From Gemmatimonadota bacterium (GTDB lineage Bacteria > Latescibacterota > UBA2968 > UBA8231): 64,000 bases of DNA. A program made the position numbers and the translations under genes. The stretch spans positions 18,358 through 82,357 of the forward strand of contig JAPPEF010000172.1 in assembly GCA_028875335.1 (NCBI GenBank), read 5' to 3'. Under the pieces are notes generated by a model that was given only the letters and a program-made list of their open reading frames with translations, was not told where the DNA came from and made no database searches. Positions 38,154-46,474 of the stretch are shown in pieces (positions within the stretch are counted from its first letter, which is position 1; each line of letters begins with the position of its first letter).

Positions 38154-38598
38154 TCTGCTCCTCCCCCTGCTTGCGGGGCAACCGGCCTGTGCAACAGAGG
38201 TAGAGGCCGATTCGACTCGCACCGCGCAGTCCGGGGCTGACACCCTGCTTTCGGCGCATGGGGCGCTCCTGCGCTCGGCCGTGCTACCCGGCTGGGGACA
38301 GTTTTACAATGGCCGCCCTGTCAAGGGGCTGTTCTTCGGCGTGGCAAGCGCAACAGCCCTCACTGCGGTTGCGATTGAGCATCGCCGCATCCGTTCCGCG
38401 CCCACGCCTGAAGAACACCAAGACCGCACCGCCCGCCGCAACGGTCGCCTGCTCTATTTCGCGCTCTCGGTCGCCTTGGCCGCCATCGACGCCTATGTCG
38501 ATGCCCACCTCGCGGACTTTGGGGCCGTGCAGTCCGGCCTCAGTGTGGAGATGTGGCGCGGCAGAGCGTGGCTTAGGCTGAAAAAAACTATGCCCTAG
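38110..38598 (+). CDS. DUF5683-like envelope protein
   Basis: Up to 162 residues. GTG 38110 overlaps fmt by 44 bases; in-frame TTG at 38128 or 38134 would give a cleaner signal peptide (MRLACGWASLLLPLLAG). After it comes ALLRSAVLPGWGQFYNGRPVKGLFFGVASATALTAVA, the DUF5683 hallmark (S-LLPGWGQ-YNG---KG), and a second hydrophobic helix near the end. Family members are small membrane or envelope proteins of unknown role in FCB bacteria. The 3' end overlaps the convergent next gene by 11 bases. Confidence 0.7.
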   Translation: MCGAIRLRLACGWASLLLPLLAGQPACATEVEADSTRTAQSGADTLLSAHGALLRSAVLPGWGQFYNGRPVKGLFFGVASATALTAVAIEHRRIRSAPTPEEHQDRTARRNGRLLYFALSVALAAIDAYVDAHLADFGAVQSGLSVEMWRGRAWLRLKKTMP

Positions 38599-38947
38599 AT
38601 ACTTGCTCAATTCGCTCGACTCGGCGTCTCAGCAATTTGAGCCGGTCGAATGCAAATGGCATACATTGCCGCGAGCGGTAGGGAGTTGGAATGCGGCGGC
38701 GGCGCTCCAAGTGAACGAGCTCGCGCTCGAGCTCGACGGAGAGTCGGTCGGAGAAAAACAACGAGAGCGGGTGAGAGTTGAGCAGACTGCCGAGCCGCAA
38801 GGTGCGGCCGTGGGCCAGCATCTGTACCCGGAAGGCGAGCTGCCGCAAGCCGCGCAGAGCGACCAGCCGCCCCCAGATCACATAAGCTGCATAGGCCAAG
38901 CAGACTAGGAAGATTCCGCAGGCCACATATAGGAAATAGTAGAACAT
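38588..38947 (-). CDS. Single-pass membrane protein of unknown function
   Basis: 119 residues. N-terminal TM helix MFYYFLYVACGIFLVCLAYAAYVIW, then a basic cytoplasmic region with HGRTLRLGSLLNSHPLSLFF and a charged helix ELERELVHLERRRR. A gaggg Shine-Dalgarno lies upstream of ATG 38947. It overlaps the convergent DUF5683 gene by 11 bases. I do not recognise a family. The TM plus coil layout makes it plausible as a real gene. Confidence 0.55.
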   Translation of the reverse strand: MFYYFLYVACGIFLVCLAYAAYVIWGRLVALRGLRQLAFRVQMLAHGRTLRLGSLLNSHPLSLFFSDRLSVELERELVHLERRRRIPTPYRSRQCMPFAFDRLKLLRRRVERIEQVSRA

Positions 38948-39107
38948 ATCGCCCTCGGCATCGCACTTAATATCTAATACGCGGCCCGTCGGCTCAAGCT
39001 CATTTTCTATATAAAATGCTTGCTTAATTGGGCAAAAAAACCTATTTGAAGCGAACGCAGCCTCTTAGAAAACTGTCAAACGAAGACTGCCGATTGTGAG
39101 GTGTCCC

Positions 39108-39659
39108 ATGAAAGTTCGCCATTGTACCTTGCTCCTTCTCGTCGCGTCGTTCGCTTCCTGTGGCACCGATTCGACTAAAAGCCCCAGCGCGCATCCGCCA
39201 GCGCTCGCAGCCCAGCTCGACGGCCGCTATGCGCAAAGCATTCACATCGAGGAGGGCCAATTCACGGCTACCGGCCCCGGTCAAGAGGTCGTCCTCACCT
39301 TTGCGGCCCAAGGCATGGTAAACGTCAAACAGTTTGAGTTGCGCTTAGAGATAGAGCCAGCCAATGCCTTGGCCTTTGAAGGCTCTTCCTTCGCCGCGAC
39401 CGCCCCCTTTCTCACCCCGCCCTTCAGCATTGAACTGACGGAAGAGGGGCTGTGGCGCACCGGCGGCGCGAGCATCACCGAAACCAAAAAGGGCGACGAT
39501 ATCCTAGGGACGCTCACGCTGAGAACTGACGATGGCTTCGACGCGGGAATGCAAGTGCAAGTGCGCGTGGCCTTCTTCTCGCTGGGACCCAGCTTCTCCG
39601 ACCGCGACGACTACACGGCCGCCGACCTCAACATGGGCGTGGTGATTAACGGCGGCTGA
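39108..39659 (+). CDS. Lipoprotein, cohesin-like beta-sandwich suspected
   Basis: 183 residues from ATG 39108. Lipobox ASFASC (Cys18). The mature part begins with a Ser/Pro-rich linker, followed by EVVLTFAAQGMVNVKQFELRLEIEPANALAFEGSSFA and LTEEGLWRTGGASIT...GTLTLRTDDGFDAGMQVQVRVAFFSLG. That order of strands recalls cohesin-like domains (K--EL-L-Y----L-F...T-FL---), but I am not certain. It is envelope-anchored. It stands alone upstream of the tRNA. Confidence 0.6.
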   Translation: MKVRHCTLLLLVASFASCGTDSTKSPSAHPPALAAQLDGRYAQSIHIEEGQFTATGPGQEVVLTFAAQGMVNVKQFELRLEIEPANALAFEGSSFAATAPFLTPPFSIELTEEGLWRTGGASITETKKGDDILGTLTLRTDDGFDAGMQVQVRVAFFSLGPSFSDRDDYTAADLNMGVVINGG

Positions 39660-39669
39660 ACTCGACTCC

Positions 39670-39698
39670 TTGACGATGTAGAGGGAGATTGCTTATCT
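39670..39698 (+). promoter_or_regulatory. Promoter of the tRNA-Ala gene
   Basis: TTGACG (39670-39675), 17-base spacer, TTATCT (39693-39698), ending 13 bases before the tRNA. Geometry is right for a sigma-70 tRNA promoter. Confidence 0.7.
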
Positions 39699-39711
39699 TT
39701 TTGGCTCTTGT

Positions 39712-39787
39712 GGGGCTGTAGCTCAGTTGGGAGAGCGCCTGAATGGCATTCAGGAGGTCAGGGGTTCGATTCCCCTCAGCTCCACCA
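39712..39787 (+). tRNA. tRNA-Ala (anticodon GGC)
   Basis: 76 bases with encoded CCA. Acceptor ggggctg/cagctcc pairs (one G-T). D-arm gctc...gagc, anticodon stem cctga/tcagg with loop atggcat (GGC at 39745-39747 by stem geometry), T-arm aggggttcgattcccct. The anticodon reads alanine GCC/GCU codons. It stands as a single gene, not next to rRNA. Confidence 0.97.
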
Positions 39788-39806
39788 TGATAAGCTATCA
39801 GGTAGT

Positions 39807-39843
39807 AAAGGGTTTACGACATGCCGTCGCAGACCCTTTTTTT
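39807..39843 (+). terminator. Rho-independent terminator after tRNA-Ala
   Basis: Stem aaagggtttacgac / gtcgcagaccctttt (one mismatch, one G-T pair) with a 5-base loop, followed by a run of seven T. It separates the tRNA from mfd. Confidence 0.8.
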
Positions 39844-39922
39844 CGGATTTCTCGACTGCGGGCACGCCCTGTTCCGGCTATTTTCGCCGCACAAAATTCT
39901 CTAATAGCACGTTGAGAACGGA

Positions 39923-42900
39923 ATGGATTCAGCCCATTCACTCGACCACATTGTTCGCCTGACGTCCCAGACGGACAGTTTCAAAGAGGTCATCGCCCGG
40001 TTTGCCAATGGGCAGCAACACGTCCTGTTCCACGGGTTGCCTACGACCCTAGCCGCGTTTCTCGCCAGCTACATCCGCAACGCCCTCGAACGCCCTGTGC
40101 TCGTCGTCGCGGCCGACGAAGACCGCGCCGAGCAGTGGCGCGACGACCTTCAAGTCATCGCCGGAGAGCAGATCGTTCATTACTTTCCCGCTTGGGACGT
40201 TGGAATCTACGACCAGCAGTCCCCGGACCTCGAAATTACCAGTTTGCGCGTGGCCGCTGCCGCTCGGCTCATGCGCGGCGAACCGGCCATCGTCGTCGCC
40301 CCGGCCTCAGCCCTGCTCGATCCGCTAATCCCACCCCATGCCCTCGAATTGGGCACGGAGATCCTCAAGGTAGGGGAGGAACGAGACCTTGACGCACTCT
40401 GCTCGCACTGGGTCGCCTGCGGCTTTGACCGCGTGGCGGCCATTGACGGTATCGGGCAGTTCAGCCTGCGCGGCGGCATCCTCGACATATACCCTTTCGG
40501 CGTTGAGCATCCCTACCGCTGCGAGTTCTTCGGCGATGAAATCGAATCCATCCGCCTCTTCGACGTCAGTACCCAGCGCTCACTGAGCACTTGCGAAGAG
40601 GCTTGGGTGCTGCCAGCGCGCGAAGTGCTACTCGATTCCCCCTTTTACGAAGATTACCTCCAGCGGATTGAGGCCGCTGGTGCGGCAGAAGCCCTCGCTC
40701 CGCTGAAAGATCAGCTAGAGCTAGGCGAGTCGCTCGACGGCATTGAGTGCTATACTTCCCTGCTCTACGGCCGCGACGACGGGCTTTTCGAGTACCTCAA
40801 AGAGCCGGTGCTCTTTTTAGAGGAGCGCGAGGAAATCGCCGCAGCCCTCAACAAGGCCCTAGCAAAGCCGCGGCAAGAGTACGAGCGGTCGCGGCAAAAA
40901 GAATCGCGTCTGCCCCCATCGGTACTCCTGCGCGACGGGGATTGGCTCATCGCGCAGCTAGACAACCGCACCCGGCTCGAACCAGCGCCTCTAGGCCAGC
41001 TCGATAACGCCATCCGCTTCGAGGCCGCAGAACCGCGCGTCTTTGCCGGCGAGCGCGCGCTCCTACAGCGGGAAATCGACCGGCTCGCAAGCGAGTCCTA
41101 CGCCATCCACATCCGCTGCGAGACCAAGGGGCAAGCGAGCCGCTTACAAGAAATTTTCGCCGACTGCCCCGAGATCCACTTCGGGCTTGGTTCGCTGCAC
41201 CGGGGATTCACCTTTCCGCAAGCCCAGCTAGCCCTGCTCAACGACCACGAGATATTCAGCCGCCAGAAGCCCCGCTACCGCTATCGCCGATTCCGCGCGG
41301 CCAAGTCCATCGCCAACTACGGTGCCTTGCAGCGCGGCGATTTCGTCGTCCACATCGACCACGGCATTGGCCGCTATTCGGGCATCCGCCGCCTGCGGAT
41401 CGGTGGACGCGAGCACGATTGCCTCGTCGTGACCTATCAGGACCAAGACCGCGTCTTCGTCCCCGTCGAACAGCTCGATCGCCTACGCAAGTATTCCAGC
41501 GCCGAAGGCGAGGTGCCCCTGCTCAGCAAGCTGGGCAGTGCTGCTTGGGAAAAACTCAAGGAGCGCACGCGCGAAGAGATCTTCAAAATGGCCAGCGAGC
41601 TAGTGCATCTCTACGCCGAGCGCAAGGCAAGGCCCGGCTTCGTGTTCTCAGCCGATGGCCCTCTGCACCGCGAGCTAGAGGCGGCCTTTCCCTTCCAAGA
41701 GACGCCCGATCAGTTGCGCACCATGGAAGACGTCAAAAAGGACATGGAAGCGCCGCACCCGATGGATCGCTTAGTCTGCGGCGATGTCGGCTATGGCAAG
41801 ACCGAGGTCGCCGTGCGCGCTGCCTTCAAGGCCGTCTGCGACCACAAGCAGACCGCCGTGTTAGTGCCCACCACTATTCTCGCCGAGCAGCACTACCAAA
41901 CCTTCTCAGAACGCATGGGGCACACCCCAGCGCGCGTCGAGGTGCTCAGCCGCTTCCGCTCCCCCAAGAAACAGCAGCAGATCCTCCAAGATCTCAAAAA
42001 CGGCCACATCGATGTGCTCATCGGTACCCACCGCATCCTCTCCAAGGACATCCGCTTCCGCGACTTAGGGCTTTTGATCGTCGATGAGGAGCAGCGCTTT
42101 GGGGTTCGCCACAAGGAGCGGCTCAAGCAGCTAAAGCGGCTCGTCGATGTGCTGACCCTGACGGCGACTCCGATCCCGCGCACCCTGCACATGTCGATGA
42201 TGGGTGCCCGGGACATGTCGGTGATCAACACTCCGCCGCAGGATCGCCTACCCATCCACACCGAGATTCTAGCTTTTGACGAGGCCCGCATCGCCGAGGC
42301 CATTCACCGCGAGGTCGAACGCGGCGGTCAGGTTTACGTCGTCCACAACCGAGTGCAGTCGATTCAGCGGCTCGTGGAATACTTGCAAGACCTCCTGCCG
42401 CAGGTGCGCTTCGGCGTCGCCCACGGGCAGATGCCTCCCAGGCAGCTAGAGAAGGTCATGGTCGATTTCTTGGAACGAAAGTACGACTGTTTAGTCTGCA
42501 CTATGATCATTGAATCGGGTATCGACATTCCTTCGGTCAACACCATCATCGTCAACCGCGCCGATGCGCTGGGCCTGAGCCAGCTCTACCAGATCAGGGG
42601 CCGAGTCGGCCGCTCCAACGAGCGCGCCTACGCCTATCTGCTGGTGCCCAAGGGCAAAAAGTTGACCAAGAAGAGCCGCATGCGCCTGCGCGCCATTGAG
42701 GAATTCGCCGATTTAGGGTCTGGATTCAACATCGCCATGCGCGATCTAGAAATCCGCGGTGCCGGCAACCTAGTGGGGGCGCAGCAGCACGGATTTATCG
42801 CCGCCGTCGGTTTCGATCTCTACTGCCGCTTGCTGGATGAGGCCATGCGCGAAATCAAGGGCGATTACGCACCCGATAACCCCGAACCCGATATAAAAAT

Positions 42901-43321
42901 TGCGGTTTCAGCTTATATTCCAGATGAGTACCTACGCGATCCAGACCAAAAGATGGAGTTCTACCAGCGCTTAGCCGACGCCAGCCGCATTGTCGATCTT
43001 TTGGATATCCGCGAGGAGATGCAGGATCGCTTTGGGCGCCTGCCCCAGCCAGCGCGTTCGCTAATGCACATCATGGAAATCAAGATCATGGCCCGCCAGC
43101 TCGGCCTCGCAAGCGTCCGGTTGGAGCAGAGTCGCTTTCGCCTCACCTTTCTGCCAGACAGGCCGGTTTCACCAGCCGACATCCAGAAGATGGTGGAGCA
43201 GTGTTCGGTCCAGCTAGATTTCGACTTGGGTGAGCAACTCGAGATTGAGGTGCGGGTGCCGGGCCGCGACGAGATAGAGCGCTTGGAAAAGGCGCGCAAC
43301 ATCCTGGAGGAAATCCTCTGA
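39923..43321 (+). CDS. mfd: Transcription-repair coupling factor Mfd
   Basis: 1132 residues. UvrB-homology region at the N-terminus (about 1-300, HYFPAWDVGIYDQQSPD, LRGGILDIYPFG). The RNA-polymerase-interacting CarD-like domain is about 465-530 (LQRGDFVVHIDHGIGRYSGI). The helicase domain has Walker A CGDVGYGKTEVAVRAAFKAV, DEEQRFGVRHKE, TATPIPRTLHMSMMGARDMS and QIRGRVGRSNERAYAYLL. The C-terminal TRCF domain closes the protein. It releases stalled RNA polymerase and recruits UvrA. Its stop codon lies within the CTGA start of the next gene. Confidence 0.97.
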   Translation: MDSAHSLDHIVRLTSQTDSFKEVIARFANGQQHVLFHGLPTTLAAFLASYIRNALERPVLVVAADEDRAEQWRDDLQVIAGEQIVHYFPAWDVGIYDQQSPDLEITSLRVAAAARLMRGEPAIVVAPASALLDPLIPPHALELGTEILKVGEERDLDALCSHWVACGFDRVAAIDGIGQFSLRGGILDIYPFGVEHPYRCEFFGDEIESIRLFDVSTQRSLSTCEEAWVLPAREVLLDSPFYEDYLQRIEAAGAAEALAPLKDQLELGESLDGIECYTSLLYGRDDGLFEYLKEPVLFLEEREEIAAALNKALAKPRQEYERSRQKESRLPPSVLLRDGDWLIAQLDNRTRLEPAPLGQLDNAIRFEAAEPRVFAGERALLQREIDRLASESYAIHIRCETKGQASRLQEIFADCPEIHFGLGSLHRGFTFPQAQLALLNDHEIFSRQKPRYRYRRFRAAKSIANYGALQRGDFVVHIDHGIGRYSGIRRLRIGGREHDCLVVTYQDQDRVFVPVEQLDRLRKYSSAEGEVPLLSKLGSAAWEKLKERTREEIFKMASELVHLYAERKARPGFVFSADGPLHRELEAAFPFQETPDQLRTMEDVKKDMEAPHPMDRLVCGDVGYGKTEVAVRAAFKAVCDHKQTAVLVPTTILAEQHYQTFSERMGHTPARVEVLSRFRSPKKQQQILQDLKNGHIDVLIGTHRILSKDIRFRDLGLLIVDEEQRFGVRHKERLKQLKRLVDVLTLTATPIPRTLHMSMMGARDMSVINTPPQDRLPIHTEILAFDEARIAEAIHREVERGGQVYVVHNRVQSIQRLVEYLQDLLPQVRFGVAHGQMPPRQLEKVMVDFLERKYDCLVCTMIIESGIDIPSVNTIIVNRADALGLSQLYQIRGRVGRSNERAYAYLLVPKGKKLTKKSRMRLRAIEEFADLGSGFNIAMRDLEIRGAGNLVGAQQHGFIAAVGFDLYCRLLDEAMREIKGDYAPDNPEPDIKIAVSAYIPDEYLRDPDQKMEFYQRLADASRIVDLLDIREEMQDRFGRLPQPARSLMHIMEIKIMARQLGLASVRLEQSRFRLTFLPDRPVSPADIQKMVEQCSVQLDFDLGEQLEIEVRVPGRDEIERLEKARNILEEIL
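43306..43320 (+). promoter_or_regulatory. Shine-Dalgarno and CTG start that set the next gene's start
   Basis: ggagg at 43306-43310, 7-base spacer, CTG at 43318-43320. The frame has no ATG, GTG or TTG between the upstream stop (43246-43248) and the lipobox, so CTG is the only start that keeps the lipoprotein signal. Confidence 0.65.
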
Positions 43322-44136
43322 AAACACAGCTTGCCATCGCACTCGCGCTCAGCGCGCTGCCGGGATGTGAACCGTCGGGTACTCGCGACATCGTCGCCCG
43401 CGTCGGAGATGCCGAACTCACGGAAAGCGAATTCGCAAGCCAATTCGCGCCCGGCCCCGACGCCGATCTAGCCGAAGGTGAGCGAGAGCAGTTCATCGAG
43501 GACTGGGTGCGCCAAGAATTGCTCTATCAGGAAGCACTCGCCCGCGGGCTTCACCAGCAGGCGCGGCTCAAAACGCTTCTAGAGCAGATGCGGCGAGATC
43601 TGCTAGTAGCGGCCCTGCTCGACGCCGAGTTCCAAGACCGTAAACTCGCCTTCAACGAGGCCGCGATCCGCCGCTACTACGACGAGCATCAGGCCGATTT
43701 TCAGAGGCTTCGCCCCGAGATTAGGGCGCGGCACATCCTCCTGACCAGCCAGCGCGAGGCCAACGCCCGGCGTCAAACCCTGCTGCAGCGCGGCGAGAGT
43801 TTTGCCGAGACGGTCCGCAAGTACTCGCACGACGACGCCACCCGCAACAAGGGAGGCGAATTGGGCTATTTCTCCGCAGTAGAAAATCCCGTGCTGTGGG
43901 ACGCGTGCCAAGATCTGCCGCTCAAGCGCATTTCCGAGCCAGTGCAGACCGAGTACGGTTATCACCTCATCCAGGTCCTAGAGCGCTGCGAGATCGGCAC
44001 GGTCCGCGACCTCACTCAAGTGCGCTCTCAGATCGTCGAGGCGCTAGTGCGCGAGCATCATCAATCTCAGCTCGACCAACTCGTCGCCAAACTCAAAAAA
44101 TCCACAGACTGGGCTATCGCAACCCCCACCCCCTGA
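43318..44136 (+). CDS. PrsA-like lipoprotein with parvulin PPIase domain (CTG start)
   Basis: 272 residues if started at CTG 43318, which gives MKTQLAIALALSALPGC, a textbook lipoprotein signal with Cys17. An ATG-type start only appears far downstream (43507) and would remove the signal and part of the helical chaperone domain. Residues about 25-135 are helical (EREQFIEDWVRQELLYQEALARGL). Residues about 135-235 are parvulin: RARHILLTSQ, LLQRGESFAETVRKYSHDDATRNKGGELGYFS and YGYHLIQVLER. It assists folding of exported proteins. The CTGA overlap with mfd matches the coupling style of the neighbourhood. Confidence 0.75.
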   Translation: MKTQLAIALALSALPGCEPSGTRDIVARVGDAELTESEFASQFAPGPDADLAEGEREQFIEDWVRQELLYQEALARGLHQQARLKTLLEQMRRDLLVAALLDAEFQDRKLAFNEAAIRRYYDEHQADFQRLRPEIRARHILLTSQREANARRQTLLQRGESFAETVRKYSHDDATRNKGGELGYFSAVENPVLWDACQDLPLKRISEPVQTEYGYHLIQVLERCEIGTVRDLTQVRSQIVEALVREHHQSQLDQLVAKLKKSTDWAIATPTP

Positions 44137-44138
44137 GT

Positions 44139-45476
44139 ATGTCACTGCATTCGCCAAATCGCCTGCTGTTAGCTCTCTGTCTCGCCTTGTGTATCGCGCC
44201 GAGAGCAGGGGCCTTGCCCGAACTTATCGACCGCATCGTCGCCACAGTTGACAACCACACAATTCTTTGGTCCGAACTCAATTATCGACTGCGCTTTGAG
44301 GCCGAGCAGCGCGGGCTCTCGGTCTTTGTCGAATCCGAGCAAATCAAGGCGCTCCGCCGCGAGATCCTCGATGCCATGATCGACGAGCAAGTACTGGTTC
44401 TCAAGGCCAAGCAAGACAGCATTCAGATCGACCCCACCGAAGTCGAGGAAATGCTCGGTCAGCAGTTCCAGATGGTCAAGAGCAACATGGACGACGGGGA
44501 ATTCGCGCAGATGCTAGAGCGCGTGGGTTTGAGCGAGCGCCAGCTCAAGGCTCGCTACCGCAAGGAAATCCGCCACCGCCTGCTTTCGCGCCAGATGCGC
44601 GCCTTTGTCTCGTATCGGGTACACGTCAGCCACCGCGACGTAGAGGAGTTCCGCATCGCCCACCAAGACACCTTGCCCTCTCAAATCTCGCTCAGCCACA
44701 TTCTGATCAAGGTCCAGCCCAGCGATGAGGTGCTAAAAGAGAAACTGGCGCGGATCGAAGAGATTCAGGCCCTGCTGGCCGCTGGCGGCGACTTCTCCGC
44801 AATAGCCCGCGCTCACTCCGAAGATCCCGGCAGTGCCTCTCTCGGCGGCGATTTGGGCTGTTTCTCGCCTGGAACCTTGGTACCCGAGTTTGAGGAAGCG
44901 GCCTTCGCGCTCAAACCAGGCCAGATTAGCGAGCCGGTTTTGAGCCCGTACGGTTACCACTTGATACAGGTGCGCGAAAAGCGCGAAACCACCACCTGCG
45001 CCAGCCATATCCTCGTCTTGGCCAAAACCTCGGAAAGCGACGAGGCGCGGGCGCGAGAAAAACTAGAGGGCTTGCGCCACCGCGCCCAGAACGGCGAGGA
45101 ATTTTCCCAACTCGCCCGCCAGTATTCGGCCAATCCGCAGACGGCCATGCAGGGCGGTTTCTGGGGTACCTTCCCCAAAGACCAGATCCCCAGATTCCTC
45201 CAGCCTTACCTCCGCAACCTCAAGCTGGGCGACGTCAGCGAACCCTTCTTTTTTGACGATGGCGGTCTCATCATCAAAATTGACGACGACCAAGCCGTGC
45301 TTGAGGGCCTGATCCGCGAAAGCCGCACCGCAGAGGCCATGCGCCAATTAATCGACGAATACCGGCAGCAAATCCACATCGAGGTTCGGCTCGACGAGGA
45401 AAACTTGCGCCGACCAGTACGGAATGCGACTGGATATCTTTCTGAAGAACACGGGGCTGATCAAGCAGCGCAGTGA
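44139..45476 (+). CDS. surA: SurA-like periplasmic chaperone with two parvulin domains
   Basis: 445 residues from ATG 44139; the longer frame overlaps the previous gene. Signal peptide MSLHSPNRLLLALCLALCIAPRAGA, then LPELIDRIVATVDNHTILWSELNYRL, the SurA_N start. Parvulin 1 is about 175-280 (ISLSHILIKV, GDFSAIARAHSEDPGSASLGGDLG), parvulin 2 about 285-385 (CASHILVLAK, FSQLARQYSANPQTAMQGGFWG). It delivers outer-membrane proteins to the BAM machine. Tandem arrangement with the PrsA-like lipoprotein gives two folding factors side by side. Confidence 0.88.
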   Translation: MSLHSPNRLLLALCLALCIAPRAGALPELIDRIVATVDNHTILWSELNYRLRFEAEQRGLSVFVESEQIKALRREILDAMIDEQVLVLKAKQDSIQIDPTEVEEMLGQQFQMVKSNMDDGEFAQMLERVGLSERQLKARYRKEIRHRLLSRQMRAFVSYRVHVSHRDVEEFRIAHQDTLPSQISLSHILIKVQPSDEVLKEKLARIEEIQALLAAGGDFSAIARAHSEDPGSASLGGDLGCFSPGTLVPEFEEAAFALKPGQISEPVLSPYGYHLIQVREKRETTTCASHILVLAKTSESDEARAREKLEGLRHRAQNGEEFSQLARQYSANPQTAMQGGFWGTFPKDQIPRFLQPYLRNLKLGDVSEPFFFDDGGLIIKIDDDQAVLEGLIRESRTAEAMRQLIDEYRQQIHIEVRLDEENLRRPVRNATGYLSEEHGADQAAQ

Positions 45477-45705
45477 AGCCAAGCGGGCCTGCGACGCCGG
45501 GCGAGTCCAGATCGGCGGGCGGCAGGCCAAGGCTTCACACTCCGTGACTGTGGGCGAGCAGATACACATTGCGACCCCTACCCGCCTGCTCGATATCGAG
45601 GTGCTCGGCATTCCAGAGCGCCAGCCCGCGCGGCGGGACCGCCGCCGCTTTTATCGGATCCTCCGCGAAGAATACCGCGATCCGTACGAAGACCTGAGCT
45701 TTTAG
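45424..45705 (+). CDS. S4-domain RNA-binding protein (Hsp15/RqcP-like)
   Basis: 93 residues from ATG 45424, overlapping surA by 53 bases. MRLDIFLKNTGLIKQRSEAKRACDAGRVQIGGRQAKASHSVTVGEQI is a complete S4 module. The basic tail RQPARRDRRRFYRILREE is like Hsp15/RqcP, which bind 50S subunits carrying stalled nascent chains. It could also be a general S4 protein of the YaaA/YlmH kind. The overlap with surA is unusually long but the S4 signature leaves little doubt about the frame. Confidence 0.82.
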   Translation: MRLDIFLKNTGLIKQRSEAKRACDAGRVQIGGRQAKASHSVTVGEQIHIATPTRLLDIEVLGIPERQPARRDRRRFYRILREEYRDPYEDLSF

Positions 45706-45715
45706 GACACAAGCT

Positions 45716-46474
45716 GTGGGTAGTGCAGCGCAATCGCCCTATCAAGGGCTGGCCCCCATCTACGACTATGTAATGGCCCACGTCAATTACGGCGAATGGG
45801 CCGCTTACATCCACGCGCTCTGCGCCCGCTTTGCCCCCGACACCAACCGCGTCGTGGACCTGGCCTGCGGCACCGGCAATGTGTCTTTTGCGCTCCACCG
45901 CCTCGGCTATGAGGTAACGGGCGTGGACCGCTCCGAGGCCATGCTGCAGGTCGCGCGCGAAAAGGCCGCTGGCACCGGCGTCGAATTCGTCCAGCAGGAT
46001 CTGCGCCAGCTAGCGGGCCTAGGGCCTTTTGACGCGGCCACTTGCCTGTACGACAGCATCAACTATCTGCTCACACCAGCCGACATCGACGCGGCACTAT
46101 GCGGCGCGCATGACATTGTGCAGCCGGATGGGCTTTTCGTCTTTGATATCTGCACTGAGCGCAATTCGCTGCGCTATTTCCGCAACATGCGCGACAGCGA
46201 GCGGGGACCGGGTTTTTCCTACGAGCGGCACAGCATCTACGATCCAGCCAAACGGCTACAGCGCAACCACTTCCGCATCCGCTGCGACGGGAGCGATGTC
46301 GCGTTCGAGGAAACCCATGTCCAGCGCATCTATTCAGTCGCCGCCATCGCGGACCGCGTCGAGGCGAGTGCTTGGGAGTTGCTCGCGCTCTGCGATGGTT
46401 TCACATTTGACGAGGGGACCGAAGAATCGGACCGCGTTCACTTCGTCCTTCGCGCTCCGCCAGCGGAGAAATGA
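45716..46474 (+). CDS. Class I SAM-dependent methyltransferase
   Basis: 252 residues from GTG 45716. YQGLAPIYDYVMAHVNYGEWAAYI, then motif I VVDLACGTGNVSFALHRLGYEVTGVDRSEAML and the post-motif DLRQLAGLGPFDAATCLYDSINYLLTP. This is the YjjL/CcoM-like group, often encoded with DHH phosphoesterase genes; the substrate is unknown. The stop overlaps the next ATG (ATGA). Confidence 0.85.
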   Translation: MGSAAQSPYQGLAPIYDYVMAHVNYGEWAAYIHALCARFAPDTNRVVDLACGTGNVSFALHRLGYEVTGVDRSEAMLQVAREKAAGTGVEFVQQDLRQLAGLGPFDAATCLYDSINYLLTPADIDAALCGAHDIVQPDGLFVFDICTERNSLRYFRNMRDSERGPGFSYERHSIYDPAKRLQRNHFRIRCDGSDVAFEETHVQRIYSVAAIADRVEASAWELLALCDGFTFDEGTEESDRVHFVLRAPPAEK

